64,000 nucleotides of DNA from Bacteroides intestinalis (GCF_003464595.1 NZ_QRZF01000013.1:87407-151406); one strand, 5' to 3'; numbered from the stretch's first letter, positions 52,725 to 63,166 are shown. Notes: a model not told the origin generated them from the sequence alone. Program-made: numbers and translations.

Positions 52725-53822
52725 TTAATTTTGTTGAGCTTTCTTTTTATAAAATACATATATATTCAAAAACAACAGCATAAATAAAAATATAAAGTTT
52801 GTACGATACCGAATGGCCGAACCTGGATTAAAAATACCAAAAGGATAATGTAGAAAACAAATACCTACTATTATAATAGAGTAAACAGAAAAAAACATAG
52901 CATGCACTTTTGCTCTCACTAAAAAATGAAAAAATATTTTTCGGCAGAGATAAATAAATAATCCTATCATAAATAAGCTTTCTAATCCCGCCACCAAATG
53001 TGATGGTTTCATTACCATTTCACTTAATGTGGGTCCATAAAAAGCTTCCAACATTCCTAATGGTGCCTTACGGAAAAAATCATCTTTTTGTAGCCAAATA
53101 TTATCACGAGTAGATTCTGCACTATCTAAAGAAAAATGAATATACATCATATCAGCATATTCATTGACAAGGTCACGCATTAAATACAATCCCAACAAGT
53201 TACATCCAATAAAAAAAACACCTACTCCAAGTTTTCCTTCTGGTGTTTTGAATTTTTCATTTATCACATAAACAAGAATCAATGCTTGCAAGATAAAAGG
53301 AAAATATTGTGGCTTAAAAAGGAGACATAAATACAAAGCCAAAAAGTCTCTTTTTCGGACTTGATATTTTCGATTAAAAAAGTTTATAAGTAAAACTCCA
53401 AATATTGCAGAGAAAGCAAGTCCGAATATTTCTTTAGAACAAACCGATGTCCAAATACAGAAATTTGGCAAACTAATTAACACCAATAAAAAAGATGAAT
53501 TGACAAATTTCCTTAAGTTTAACTCATTTATCGTCCACTTCACTATCCAAAAAGAAATCATCATAAAAGGGAAGTTAGAGATTATATTTGTTCCCCCAAA
53601 AAGAGTACCTATTAAGCCACCAATACAATCCATTAGAGAAGTCGAATTATAAAAAATGGAAATAGTAAAATTAATTCCTGCGCCCAAATAACGTTGGGTA
53701 TCTCCTAACGTCGAAATACGTCCAAATACTAATATAGCAAAAAGAAGATAAAAAAAACGAATTATGAAATAGGTAAACCAAAAACAATCAATTTTACAAC
53801 TATATTTCATGCATAAACACAA
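52725..53822 (-). CDS. Capsule repeat-unit polymerase (Wzy-like)
   Basis: 365 residues with about ten hydrophobic segments and no soluble domain larger than 60 residues. FGRISTLGDTQRYLGAG near the N terminus and the late periplasmic loop followed by GSAIRYRTNFIFLF resemble EpsG/Wzy-type polymerases. Sequence similarity within the family is low, so the call rests on topology and position. Confidence 0.7.
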   Translation of the reverse strand: MCLCMKYSCKIDCFWFTYFIIRFFYLLFAILVFGRISTLGDTQRYLGAGINFTISIFYNSTSLMDCIGGLIGTLFGGTNIISNFPFMMISFWIVKWTINELNLRKFVNSSFLLVLISLPNFCIWTSVCSKEIFGLAFSAIFGVLLINFFNRKYQVRKRDFLALYLCLLFKPQYFPFILQALILVYVINEKFKTPEGKLGVGVFFIGCNLLGLYLMRDLVNEYADMMYIHFSLDSAESTRDNIWLQKDDFFRKAPLGMLEAFYGPTLSEMVMKPSHLVAGLESLFMIGLFIYLCRKIFFHFLVRAKVHAMFFSVYSIIIVGICFLHYPFGIFNPGSAIRYRTNFIFLFMLLFLNIYVFYKKKAQQN

Positions 53823-53855
53823 TCACAATATTTCAAATTTAATATAAAACTAGGT

Positions 53856-54947
53856 TTAGATATACGCCAATTGATTATAATAGTATTCCCACTTATCGCA
53901 TATGGCTTCTATATCAAAAATAGTAGATTCATGCTTGTTTTTCTCTCCTATATATTTTAATTGCTTAGGAGACATTAAAACTACAACCTCCATCTTGCGC
54001 ATGAGTTCTATTGAATTTCTTATAGGAACAACATATGCTGGATCTACAATTTCTTGGGCTACCATTGTTGAAATTATAGGCAAAGAAGCAGCTTTTGCCT
54101 CAATAATAGTCATAGGCAAACCTTCCCACGCAGAAGATAATATAAAGCAGTTAGCCGCACTATAATAATCTATGACATTAGAATGTGCTCCTGCTAAAAA
54201 AACATTATTATTTAGTTTATACTTATGAATCAGAATTTCTAATTTACGTCTCAGTTCCCCTTCCCCTAAAATCAATAATTTAACCCAGTTATATTTAATA
54301 TATAACATAGAAAAAGCTTCTATAAGATTTATTTGATCTTTAGCTTCTGTCAAACGACCGACGTTTAAAAATAAAAATTCATTCGAAGATATTCCATATT
54401 GCTTTCTTATACATTCTCCTAATAATTCGTTCCTTCCAAACTTCTCTAAAGCCAATCCATTATAAACAGTAAACGTTTTTTTAGGAGAAAAAACGTTTTG
54501 ATTAATAAAATAAGTTGTTGCTTCATTAGAAACATTCGTGTTAATATCAGATAACCAGTCTGTTAGCCTATAAAAAAACATACGTACATTACTTCCAATA
54601 TTCTTATTATGTTCAGTTGTTATTAATGCAAAAGAATGATTAAAAGCATGTAGGATGCGAGAAAAAATATTAGCATGAAACATATGAGAATGAACAACCT
54701 GAGGATGAAACACACTAACATAGCGTTTAGCAAGAAATAGCATTTTTATCAAGGAATATAAATTCTTTTTCATTCCTCCTCCTAATATGATAATATTTTT
54801 ATCAATGAGATATGACAATCGATTATTACCTGTCAAAAATAAAAGACTAACTTTATGCCCCCGCTTACACATCTCATTCGCTATATTTATCGTTACGATC
54901 TCAGCACCACCTATTCCCAAGCCAGTAATAATATATAAAAGATTCAT
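53856..54947 (-). CDS. Glycosyltransferase, GT4 family
   Basis: 363 residues. GLGIGGAEIVTINIANEM near 10, FLNVGRLTEAKDQINLIEAF near 195 and SSAWEGLPMTIIEAKAASLPII near 280 (EX7E) mark a GT4 retaining transferase. Very AT-rich, like its neighbours. Confidence 0.92.
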   Translation of the reverse strand: MNLLYIITGLGIGGAEIVTINIANEMCKRGHKVSLLFLTGNNRLSYLIDKNIIILGGGMKKNLYSLIKMLFLAKRYVSVFHPQVVHSHMFHANIFSRILHAFNHSFALITTEHNKNIGSNVRMFFYRLTDWLSDINTNVSNEATTYFINQNVFSPKKTFTVYNGLALEKFGRNELLGECIRKQYGISSNEFLFLNVGRLTEAKDQINLIEAFSMLYIKYNWVKLLILGEGELRRKLEILIHKYKLNNNVFLAGAHSNVIDYYSAANCFILSSAWEGLPMTIIEAKAASLPIISTMVAQEIVDPAYVVPIRNSIELMRKMEVVVLMSPKQLKYIGEKNKHESTIFDIEAICDKWEYYYNQLAYI

Positions 54948-55029
54948 AATATTTTTTTACATTTACACGAACAACAGTCCAATATACATATACCAACAAG
55001 GTATCATACATTTATTATATTTAACTTCC

Positions 55030-55749
55030 TCATTTTTTTTTAAAGACAAAACGCCGTATTTTACCTAAAATATGAGTAATTTGAGGACCGACAAAAGCTG
55101 CTATATAATTAATAACCATTTGTTTTTTAGGAAGCCAAGAACCTGCAAAATAGTGAATGCAATAAGTATTTTTTGTAGATAATATTCTTCCGCAAGATTT
55201 AGGAGAAAAATAATCTTGTGGATAAATAGTAAATAAACCTAAGACATCCTGATAAGTGTTGTCTTGTTTCAATCCACATTTACACATATAATTGGTAATT
55301 GTTACTACATTGGTTGTTAAATCTAATTTTCCATCTAATTTAATAAAATGTCGTTCCTGATAATATTCCAAAATTTCTTTCACCCAAATTCCCCCTTTCT
55401 CACTTGCTATAATACCTGTTGAAATTGTTGTCTTACTTTCAAATCCGAGAAAGGCACTATGATGCAAAAAAACATCAAGATTACGTACAACTTCAACATC
55501 TGTATCCATATAAATACCTCCTTCCATATACAAAGCATATAAACGTACATAGTCTGCTACAAAAGCAAACTTTCCAGCTTCATAGGCTTCTTTTACATAA
55601 GGAATATTATTAATATCAAAATTTTGCTCATTCCATTCTTTTATCTCATAATCAAAAAGATATTCTTTCCAAGAGGCAATACATTTCTGAGCTAAATCAG
55701 GTAATATTCTTCCGCCAAACCAACAGTAATGAATAATTTTAGGTATCAT
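55030..55749 (-). CDS. Glycosyltransferase, GT32 (DXD, capsular type)
   Basis: 239 residues. IPKIIHYCWFGG near the N terminus, ADYVRLYALYMEGGIYMDTDVEV near 66-88 with the metal-binding DTD, and FEHSAFLGFE-like part. This is the OCH1-like capsule transferase group (mannosyl or galactosyl). Confidence 0.9.
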   Translation of the reverse strand: MIPKIIHYCWFGGRILPDLAQKCIASWKEYLFDYEIKEWNEQNFDINNIPYVKEAYEAGKFAFVADYVRLYALYMEGGIYMDTDVEVVRNLDVFLHHSAFLGFESKTTISTGIIASEKGGIWVKEILEYYQERHFIKLDGKLDLTTNVVTITNYMCKCGLKQDNTYQDVLGLFTIYPQDYFSPKSCGRILSTKNTYCIHYFAGSWLPKKQMVINYIAAFVGPQITHILGKIRRFVFKKK

Positions 55750-55787
55750 AACAGTATTGTATATCCATCATCTAATAATATATAAAA

Positions 55788-56360
55788 TCACAATAAATAC
55801 TCTCTACGATAAGGATTTGCATGATCACTAACTTTTCTGGCCGGTATCCCAGCTATGGTAATTCCTATATCTTCAAAGCTCCGATTAACAACAGCATTTG
55901 CTCCAATCTGGCAATTACTCCCTATTTTTATTTTCCCAAATAGTTTAGCACCTGGACCTATCCAGACATTATCACCTATAATAGGACAATCATCTTCAGA
56001 TTTTCCTTGCATTCCAATATTCACTCCTTGATGAACATCACAATATTTGCCAATACGAGCATTAGAATTAACAACAATAAGGCCTGTGTGATTAATCCTT
56101 AACCCGCCGTCAAATACGTTTATAGGAATATCAAATCCTAATCTTCTTCCTATACAATAATGCCTATATTTATACCAACATAAAAGTAATTTATGAACAA
56201 AAGACTTATCACGATTATTAAAATAATATTCATGATATCTGAGAGTTATTTCAAATTTCCATACATCATCACCTATAAACCGAGGTTTTCTTCTTTTAAT
56301 ACCTAATGCATATTTGTCCATTGACAAATAACATTTCAAATCATGCCTTGTAAAAATCAT
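55788..56360 (-). CDS. Serine acetyltransferase-like (left-handed beta-helix)
   Basis: 190 residues. Short helical N terminus, then hexapeptide repeats (IGKYCDVHQGVNIG, IGDNVWIGPGAKLFG, IGSNCQIGANAVV) with catalytic His in DVHQG. In a capsule locus it most likely O-acetylates a sugar rather than serine. Confidence 0.88.
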   Translation of the reverse strand: MIFTRHDLKCYLSMDKYALGIKRRKPRFIGDDVWKFEITLRYHEYYFNNRDKSFVHKLLLCWYKYRHYCIGRRLGFDIPINVFDGGLRINHTGLIVVNSNARIGKYCDVHQGVNIGMQGKSEDDCPIIGDNVWIGPGAKLFGKIKIGSNCQIGANAVVNRSFEDIGITIAGIPARKVSDHANPYRREYLL

Positions 56361-56418
56361 CTACGCTTATCCCCTTTATATTTTTAAATATTAAATTTAT
56401 TATATCCAAATTCTCTAC

Positions 56419-57639
56419 CTATCTACTTAAAAGAGTATTTACAAGCTTATCCCAGCTAAATTCATTATTCACTTTACTAACATTATTCATTGCGTATTCT
56501 TCCAATCCAGCAAGTGAAGTATTGTATATAGTCATCATTTTTTTTGAAAGCTCCGTAACATCAAAACAACATAATAATCCATTCTTACCATTTTCCACCA
56601 ATTCTTTTATTGCAGTTATAATATTCTCACCATCAGGATTGTAACCTATAACCGGTAAACCTGATGCCATTGCTTCCAAGGTAGTTTGTCCAAAAGCTTC
56701 ATAACGAGATGTCATCATAAAACAGTCTGATAAATTATAAAATTCAGCAGGTTTTATTGTTGAATCAAAAAATACAATATTCCGTTCATTTTTTTGCTTA
56801 ACAAGATTTACTAGTCGCTTCTTCTCAGGTCCATCTCCAACTATTAAAACCTTAGAATTAGCTTTTACATATTCAGGTAATATTCCATAAGCCCTAATGA
56901 CATCCTCAAAACCTTTAGCCTCAATTATACGTCCTATACATAAAAAAATGAAACAATTTGCTAATCCGTAATTCTCTTTACATATTTTTCTCCTTTGTTT
57001 ATCAAACTTAAAAATATCTGTTGCTACCCCAGGTTTAACGATTAAAATCTCCCTTTCTCCAATAAAGTCCAATATTTGTCGTTTCATATTTACACTAAAA
57101 ACAGCACAGGTTGTACATCTCTTTATTGCATTTTTTTGTAACCACATATACATACGAATATTAGTTTTTAGCAAAACTAATTTCTTCAACTTCGTTATAA
57201 AATCAACATGAGAGTTTCCTCTATCATCCAGACCTTTAACCATACTTGGAACTAAATAAATAATATTCTTAAAGCCAGCCAAATAAGCAGCATAGGCAAT
57301 AACATGACTACGTATTACTAATTGTGTCCTAGCACCATACTGTTTTTTCAATTGAAGAAAGCCTATTAATGCAGAAAGCAAAAGGAACAAAGGGTCAATT
57401 AACGCAAATGGTCCCCATGAATGTATCCTCCAAAAACGAATAATATCAACACCTCCCTCGTTCTCTTTTTTAGGTAATCTTTTATCTTTTTCTAAAGAAG
57501 AATCACTTGCAAAAATCACAGCATTATATCCTTTTTGCAAAATAGTTTGAGACATATAATATATAGAGTTTTCAATACCTCCATAAAATGGCTTATACGT
57601 AATATTTGCAAAAATCACAGTTCCAGCCTTGTTTTCCAC
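56419..57639 (-). CDS. Glycosyltransferase, GT4 family
   Basis: 406 residues. YGGIENSIYYMSQTI near the N terminus, FLCIGRIIEAKGFEDVIRAYG near 227 and TSRYEAFGQTTLEAMASGLPVIGYN near 310 give a clear GT4. One base separates it from the upstream gene at 57640, so the two are translationally linked. Confidence 0.92.
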   Translation of the reverse strand: MENKAGTVIFANITYKPFYGGIENSIYYMSQTILQKGYNAVIFASDSSLEKDKRLPKKENEGGVDIIRFWRIHSWGPFALIDPLFLLLSALIGFLQLKKQYGARTQLVIRSHVIAYAAYLAGFKNIIYLVPSMVKGLDDRGNSHVDFITKLKKLVLLKTNIRMYMWLQKNAIKRCTTCAVFSVNMKRQILDFIGEREILIVKPGVATDIFKFDKQRRKICKENYGLANCFIFLCIGRIIEAKGFEDVIRAYGILPEYVKANSKVLIVGDGPEKKRLVNLVKQKNERNIVFFDSTIKPAEFYNLSDCFMMTSRYEAFGQTTLEAMASGLPVIGYNPDGENIITAIKELVENGKNGLLCCFDVTELSKKMMTIYNTSLAGLEEYAMNNVSKVNNEFSWDKLVNTLLSR

Positions 57640-58845
57640 TTACTTTTTTCTTATAAATTTTAATATAGCTATGGCAATATCATCTCTTTTACCGCCATAA
57701 GCGTGACTTTCTCTTCCCGAAAATTTATATTTTTCAATATTAAGATATACCTTTTCTAGTATGCTTTTCACCTGGCTATCTTTACTTTTTTTATAATAGA
57801 GACAAAGAGTATTAAAGACCCAGGCATCAGAACGTACCATATATTGTTTCATTTGTGGAACTCCATCAGAAGACAATATTGGATAAAAATAAGTACCATT
57901 CCAAGAAAATTGCTTAATCCAAACAATAATTTTCTCTATCAATCTATTAGCTCCTTCTATTTTACACCCCAAACTATCTTGAGCCATCATCAATCCAGAG
58001 GCTACAGAACAAAGCCCCCAAACATGAATATGATCTTTAAAAAATATTGTGTTATTAGTGTATGGAGTTATTTCAAATCTCTTAGATAAAGATATCACAT
58101 GTTCTGAAGCATTTTTAATCATTTCTGCCTGAAGAGTATTAGGACTCACTTGCTGAGCATAAGAATGAACTTCTACTTGTTGCATTTGATGATAATAGTC
58201 TATTTTACTTAGCATTATCTCAGAAATATCCTTTCTTTCTTGTACTGGATAATACCAAAATTTACCCGGATCAGACTCTGAACTATACATTGATTTTTCA
58301 AGATAATTAATCATACCTTGATATATGGTTGAGAGTTCAATATCTTTTTTCTGAAAAACTCCTATATAATACCCCAAAGCAGCACAAACAAATGAAGTTC
58401 CATTATAAACCATTATTTCAGAAGTTGTATAGGGAGAATATGGAATCGCATAAACTCCTTCTGATACTTTTTTTACATTCTTTTTTATCCAACACACTGC
58501 TCTATCTGCATAAGGTTGGATATCATCATAAGCGCTAAAAACACGTGCGTACTCTGTTAGTGCAAGTAATCCAACCATCTCTGGAGAGGTAGAGTCCCCT
58601 TTTTTATGCATCATTCCAAAAAAGAAATCATATCCGATATCGAATCCTCCATCAGGCATTTGTATTTTCTTCAATATTTCCACAACTTTCTCTGACCGCA
58701 TTTTCCATTTCAGTTTTTTTGTTGCTTCATACATTCTCAAACATCCCAGCAATGCTTCATATACCGTTTGACTACAATACCTCACTTTAGGATATGGAAA
58801 AATAAACCGATACACATACACTAAAATACCCTTTACATTTTTCAT
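57640..58845 (-). CDS. Alpha/alpha-toroid-like protein of the capsule locus
   Basis: 401 residues, all helical with regular pairs (QMPDGGFDIGYDFF, MVGLLALTEYARVF, YNGTSFVCAALGYYIG, HVWGLCSVASGLMMAQ, DAWVFNTLCLYY). The pattern resembles (alpha/alpha)6 toroids as in terpene cyclases, heparinase-like or glucuronyl C5-epimerase enzymes. No signal peptide and no clear catalytic motif. Lies between a flippase and a GT4 gene, overlapping the flippase by 4 bp. I do not recognise a characterised relative; an epimerase acting on uronic acid is one guess. Confidence 0.5.
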   Translation of the reverse strand: MKNVKGILVYVYRFIFPYPKVRYCSQTVYEALLGCLRMYEATKKLKWKMRSEKVVEILKKIQMPDGGFDIGYDFFFGMMHKKGDSTSPEMVGLLALTEYARVFSAYDDIQPYADRAVCWIKKNVKKVSEGVYAIPYSPYTTSEIMVYNGTSFVCAALGYYIGVFQKKDIELSTIYQGMINYLEKSMYSSESDPGKFWYYPVQERKDISEIMLSKIDYYHQMQQVEVHSYAQQVSPNTLQAEMIKNASEHVISLSKRFEITPYTNNTIFFKDHIHVWGLCSVASGLMMAQDSLGCKIEGANRLIEKIIVWIKQFSWNGTYFYPILSSDGVPQMKQYMVRSDAWVFNTLCLYYKKSKDSQVKSILEKVYLNIEKYKFSGRESHAYGGKRDDIAIAILKFIRKK

Positions 58846-60296
58846 TTCACAAACATTTTAATAAGATAAAATATATCAGTTTTTAGTAACCTCACAACAA
58901 TAAATACAGCAAAAACGAGCAGTGCTATTCTTGCAAATATATCAACAAAAACAAACGATAAGAATATCAATACAATCAATAATAAAAAGACTATAAATAA
59001 TATTTTTATATCAAAATGTTGTATTCTACATTTCTTTACTAACAAATAGGCTAAATTAAGCTGTGCAATTATCGTACTTATAATAAAAGAGACTACAATA
59101 CCTAGTACACCATGAGTTCTTACAAAAATGAGAGATAAAACTATTTGTATAATTACCATATAGGTATTCATTAGAAAAAAAGAAAGATTTTTTTCTTTGG
59201 ATATTATTATCATAGAATGGATATTGCCTAAACTTCCTATAAAATATCTAATCACTAATAATAAAAAGCACAAAGAGTTCAGTTCCAAATTATTACTAAA
59301 TATGGATAATATTTCACGATTAAATAAAACTAAAACAGAAGATATTAAAAACGTTAATAATAAAATATAGCGAGCAATCTTATTATATTGTAATGTCAAT
59401 TCCAAGTTTGCCTTTTGGGTGTTATCTGCCAATATTGTAGAAAAACCAGACTGAAAAACATTCCCAAGCCTAATAGGAAGAAAAGTAATAAGACTTGCTA
59501 TTTGAACAATTAAAAAGTATTGAGCTAATTCCATTTCGCCCAAATACCCTAAAACTAAAATCTGATCAGCATACCCATAAAGAAAAGTCAATATTGTTCC
59601 TAAATGTACGAAAAAAGCCTGACTCCAATAGCCTTTAGGCAGATAGTATTTAATATGAAATCCTTTACGGGGTACAAAATAGCATAAAAAAATTACAAAA
59701 ACGAAACACCAGACTGAACCTATTAAGCACAAAAAAGTATTAAACTCATAGCCTACAAATTTAGGCAATAAACCTATAGTGATTAGTAATAAAAAGACTG
59801 TTACAAACAAGATCTGCGCACTATTCAATATAGCGGATAATTTATATTCTCTTAATCCTATTAAAGTATTAACTCCTGTTTGTCCAAAACCATAAAATAT
59901 AATAAAGAAAAAGACAAGTAACCAATTTGAAATTTGCAATGTTCCAATTATATTATTTGGTAATTTGGAATAATACAAAAAGAAAACCACCGACATCAAT
60001 ATCATTAATATTGCCGAGTTTAGATATGAACTAAAAACAAATTGCGATTGCTTTGAAGGATCCTTTATTTTAGGTAGAAAAGTTGAATAAACATTTGTTG
60101 CTCCAAATACAAAGAATGTATTCACAAGACCTATAAAAATATTGATAGAAGCAAATGCTGATACAAATTCTATACTTATAGAACTTAACAGCCAATTCCT
60201 CACATATCCCAAAGGCAAAGAAAGAAAAGAAAAAAAAGCAAAAAAAACAACACCTATTGCTAATTTATTCTTGTCATTAACCATTATGTTTCCCAT
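58842..60296 (-). CDS. Flippase (Wzx/MATE-like)
   Basis: 484 residues with about fourteen hydrophobic segments, basic cytoplasmic ends, no soluble domain. N-terminal FFAFFSFLSLPLGYVRNWLL and the long run of helices match the PST (Wzx) group that moves lipid-linked repeats across the inner membrane. ATG at 60296 or at 60284 may start it; 9 bp gap to the dehydrogenase gene upstream. Confidence 0.88.
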   Translation of the reverse strand: MGNIMVNDKNKLAIGVVFFAFFSFLSLPLGYVRNWLLSSISIEFVSAFASINIFIGLVNTFFVFGATNVYSTFLPKIKDPSKQSQFVFSSYLNSAILMILMSVVFFLYYSKLPNNIIGTLQISNWLLVFFFIIFYGFGQTGVNTLIGLREYKLSAILNSAQILFVTVFLLLITIGLLPKFVGYEFNTFLCLIGSVWCFVFVIFLCYFVPRKGFHIKYYLPKGYWSQAFFVHLGTILTFLYGYADQILVLGYLGEMELAQYFLIVQIASLITFLPIRLGNVFQSGFSTILADNTQKANLELTLQYNKIARYILLLTFLISSVLVLFNREILSIFSNNLELNSLCFLLLVIRYFIGSLGNIHSMIIISKEKNLSFFLMNTYMVIIQIVLSLIFVRTHGVLGIVVSFIISTIIAQLNLAYLLVKKCRIQHFDIKILFIVFLLLIVLIFLSFVFVDIFARIALLVFAVFIVVRLLKTDIFYLIKMFVK

Positions 60297-60305
60297 TCAA
60301 TATAG

Positions 60306-61571
60306 TTATAGTCTACTATCTATAATACTTCGTTCTAAATAACCCTTCACATCATAAATGACATGAACATATTTCACTAAAGATTGAATATTCATTTTTA
60401 AAAACTCTTTATGTGCTACTGCTAAAATTACAGTATCAAATTTGTCTATTGGTAATTTATTTACGACTGCAATACCATATTCATGCTTTACAGACATTGG
60501 ATCAACCCATGGGTCGTAAACTGTTATATTATTGGTATACTCAGAAAGAACACTATATATATCAACGACCTTAGTATTACGGATATCAGGACAATTTTCT
60601 TTAAATGATATCCCCAAAATCAGAATTTTAGACTCCTTCACCACAATTCCTTTCAAATTCATACATTTAATTACCTGATTGGCCACATAAGCCCCCATTC
60701 CGTCATTCAAACGACGGGCGTTGTACATTATTCGTGGTAAAACACCATATACTTGTGCTTTCTGGATTAAATAATATGGATCTACACTGATACAATGACC
60801 ACCCACCAAACCTGGTTTTAATTTAATAAAATTCCATTTAGAAGCAGCAGCGTCTAGGACATCATTAGTATCAATTCCCATTGCATTAAATATTTTAGAT
60901 AGTTCATTCATAAATGCAATATTTACATCACGCTGGGAATTCTCTATTATTTTTGACGCCTCTGCAACTTTGATAGACGGAGCTTTATGAGTTCCATTAA
61001 TAAGAATTGAATTATATAAAGCATCTACAAGTTCAGCTATTTCCGGAGTCGATCCTGACGTTACTTTTTTGATCTTTTCTACAGTGTGTTCCTTATCGCC
61101 AGGATTAATACGTTCAGGAGAGTAACCTGCATAGAAATCAGAATTATATTTCAAACCTGATACCTTCTCTATTACAGGTAAACATTCTTCTTCTGTAACT
61201 CCCGGATAAACCGTAGATTCATAAATTACTATATTATTTTTTGATATAACTCTGCCTACAGTTGCACTCGCACCAATTAATGGAGTCAAATCAGGCCTAT
61301 TATCTGTATCAACTGGAGTAGGTACTGCAACAATATATATATTACAATCTTTAATATCATCTATATTGGATGTACATTTAAAACCATTCTTAAGCGCCGC
61401 CTGTAACTGCTCATCAGAAATCTCCAATGTTACATCATGCCCATTATTTAATGCATTAACACGCTCCTGATTCATATCGAATCCTATAGTTTGATACTTA
61501 GTAGAAAAAAGTCTAGCTAATGGAAGTCCCACATAACCTAAACCAATAACACAAATCTTCTTATTTTTCAT
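60306..61571 (-). CDS. UDP-sugar 6-dehydrogenase (TviB/WbpO type)
   Basis: 421 residues. ICVIGLGYVGLPLA near 6 (NAD loop), VAVPTPVD near 82, STVYPGVTEEE near 120, ENSQRDVNIAFMNEL near 210 and the catalytic-Cys motif GLVGGHCISVDPYY near 257. Matches UDP-GlcNAc/GalNAc 6-dehydrogenases; the product would be a HexNAc uronic acid, making the capsule acidic. First biosynthetic gene after upxY/upxZ. Confidence 0.92.
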   Translation of the reverse strand: MKNKKICVIGLGYVGLPLARLFSTKYQTIGFDMNQERVNALNNGHDVTLEISDEQLQAALKNGFKCTSNIDDIKDCNIYIVAVPTPVDTDNRPDLTPLIGASATVGRVISKNNIVIYESTVYPGVTEEECLPVIEKVSGLKYNSDFYAGYSPERINPGDKEHTVEKIKKVTSGSTPEIAELVDALYNSILINGTHKAPSIKVAEASKIIENSQRDVNIAFMNELSKIFNAMGIDTNDVLDAAASKWNFIKLKPGLVGGHCISVDPYYLIQKAQVYGVLPRIMYNARRLNDGMGAYVANQVIKCMNLKGIVVKESKILILGISFKENCPDIRNTKVVDIYSVLSEYTNNITVYDPWVDPMSVKHEYGIAVVNKLPIDKFDTVILAVAHKEFLKMNIQSLVKYVHVIYDVKGYLERSIIDSRL

Positions 61572-61618
61572 TTCTCTATTTTTATAGCACCTTTAAAGTT
61601 ATCATACACATCACAGCT

Positions 61619-62101
61619 TCAGTCAATACAACAATATGGATAAGGATTATCCGCAATATTTTTCAGCTCTTCTATGATTTCTGTTTGTTCAGAATTCAAA
61701 GTTGCCTTATCCCAACTATCAATAATGTCATAGGCCTCCTGAAGCAAAGATTCTTCATAAATCTCCCCATAACAAAAGGTCAGCAAACGAACTTTTAGTA
61801 AAGAAGGGGGAAGCTGTTTCAGGATATTGCAGATACGGTCTAAAACAGCTTGTTTCTTTTCTCTTTTATCTCCATAGTCATAGATGGTAGCATTATAACC
61901 CATTAGAAGAGCTAAACAAAGGTTGGCTTCTTCTTCGATACCGGAACTTTTTGCGACAAAAAGAGAATCCGATTCTACAAGAACCTCCTTGTTCAGTCGA
62001 GTAAAATCATCTGAATAAATGGGTTCACCGTCCATACCAAGATACATAAGCTTATGAGCCAAATGCTGAAGCTCACGAGCACAGGAAAGCAGATCATTCA
62101 T
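61619..62101 (-). CDS. upxZ: UpxZ-type transcription inhibitor
   Basis: 160 residues: ARELQHLAHKLMYLGMDGEPIYSDDF near the N terminus and the helical remainder match UpxZ, which blocks the UpxY proteins of other capsule loci so that only one capsule is made at a time. It follows upxY by 28 bp, the usual order. Confidence 0.9.
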   Translation of the reverse strand: MNDLLSCARELQHLAHKLMYLGMDGEPIYSDDFTRLNKEVLVESDSLFVAKSSGIEEEANLCLALLMGYNATIYDYGDKREKKQAVLDRICNILKQLPPSLLKVRLLTFCYGEIYEESLLQEAYDIIDSWDKATLNSEQTEIIEELKNIADNPYPYCCID

Positions 62102-62129
62102 TGAAATATGAGTATGATATGATTAAATA

Positions 62130-62669
62130 TTATTTTATTATCTTCAGATAGGATTTTGGTACTTTTACACTGGCTGTCAAAATACCATTAATGCGAATAA
62201 CGACGTATGTCTTATTGGCTTCTGTAGTTATTTCTCCTTCGATACCACGAAAATCACCTTTAACAACCTTGACTTTATTCCCGATTGTGAGAGGTTCGTT
62301 GTCAAAGCTGACTCCGTCCGGATTCAAATCCATGACAAACATGAAATCCTTCATCTGTTTATCGGGAACAACAAGCATGGAGTGAGTGAAAAGATCCTTC
62401 ATATAGAAAAGCTGTACACCATAAACATTAGAAATGTCACAGGCTGTTTGCTTGGTGGCACAAACGAATATCAAATTGCGGATAACAGGGACTTCACTAC
62501 GCTTCCGACGATATTTCAACTGAGATATTACAATTTTAGTAGGAAGATAATAGTCAATATCCAATTTTTCGTCGGATTTCAGCTTCTCAAGCAACTTGCC
62601 GATTGCAAATTCTTGCTTATCACGTGTACGAGCTGCAAACCAATACTTCTGAGTTTCAACCACTTGCAA
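62130..62669 (-). CDS. upxY: UpxY-type transcript antiterminator (NusG family)
   Basis: 179 residues. NusG N-terminal domain (KYWFAARTRDKQEFAIGKLLE, PTKIV, PVIRNLIFVCAT) and a KOW domain (IGNKVKVVKGDFRGIEGEI near 130). UpxY proteins allow RNA polymerase to read through the leader of their own capsule operon. First gene of the capsule operon; the leader lies at 62670 onward. Confidence 0.92.
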   Translation of the reverse strand: MQVVETQKYWFAARTRDKQEFAIGKLLEKLKSDEKLDIDYYLPTKIVISQLKYRRKRSEVPVIRNLIFVCATKQTACDISNVYGVQLFYMKDLFTHSMLVVPDKQMKDFMFVMDLNPDGVSFDNEPLTIGNKVKVVKGDFRGIEGEITTEANKTYVVIRINGILTASVKVPKSYLKIIK

Positions 62670-62813
62670 TAAATAAAATCAGGAATATTACTTTAGATAT
62701 GGATACGCTTCGCGGCTTGAGCAAGGCATTTCCTTTTTCAAGCTGAAAATAGATAAACCAAGTTGTCATCTACTTTAATACACTGAGAACGAATGGATTA
62801 ACAAAGAAAAATG

Positions 62814-62837
62814 TCTTTTAATCGTTCGTTTAAAAGA
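62814..62837 (-). promoter_or_regulatory. Hairpin in the upxY leader
   Basis: TCTTTTAA (62814-62821) pairs perfectly with TTAAAAGA (62830-62837) around an 8-base loop TCGTTCGT. On the minus strand it lies about 145-168 nt upstream of the upxY ATG and is a candidate pause or recognition site for UpxY. The only good minus-strand -7 box I see is TAAATTTG at 63371-63364, giving a leader of almost 700 nt. Confidence 0.45.
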
Positions 62838-63005
62838 TGGCATTTTAGCCTGTATCCACCCTAAGATTCTTTCGGCAAAAAGACAAGTGTAAAATCACAA
62901 TTTTATTTCAGGGATAACTAGTTATAGATTAGTAATATATGACACTAGTTAAAAGCCAAATCGATTTTATTTATCAGAATATTTTGTTGTTTCATTTCAA
63001 GACAT

Positions 63006-63013
63006 TATCTTTG
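63006..63013 (+). promoter_or_regulatory. Plus-strand promoter in the upxY upstream region
   Basis: TATCTTTG at 63006-63013 with TTTG at 62983-62986, 19 bp between the two, a very good Bacteroides promoter. It points right, away from the capsule operon, toward the gene at 63405. Between it and that gene are about 390 bp with two hairpins and no ORF I support. Confidence 0.6.
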
Positions 63014-63166
63014 TGAACATTAAACGAACGATTAAAAAACACCCTCTACTTATCACAATCATTATTGACAGTAATAAGTTTCCTTCTACTCTTATCCTCT
63101 ATTTCATCATCATCGCAGCTTATTTTGATAACTTCTCAATGTTGCATTTCTTTTTTAATAATGTAC

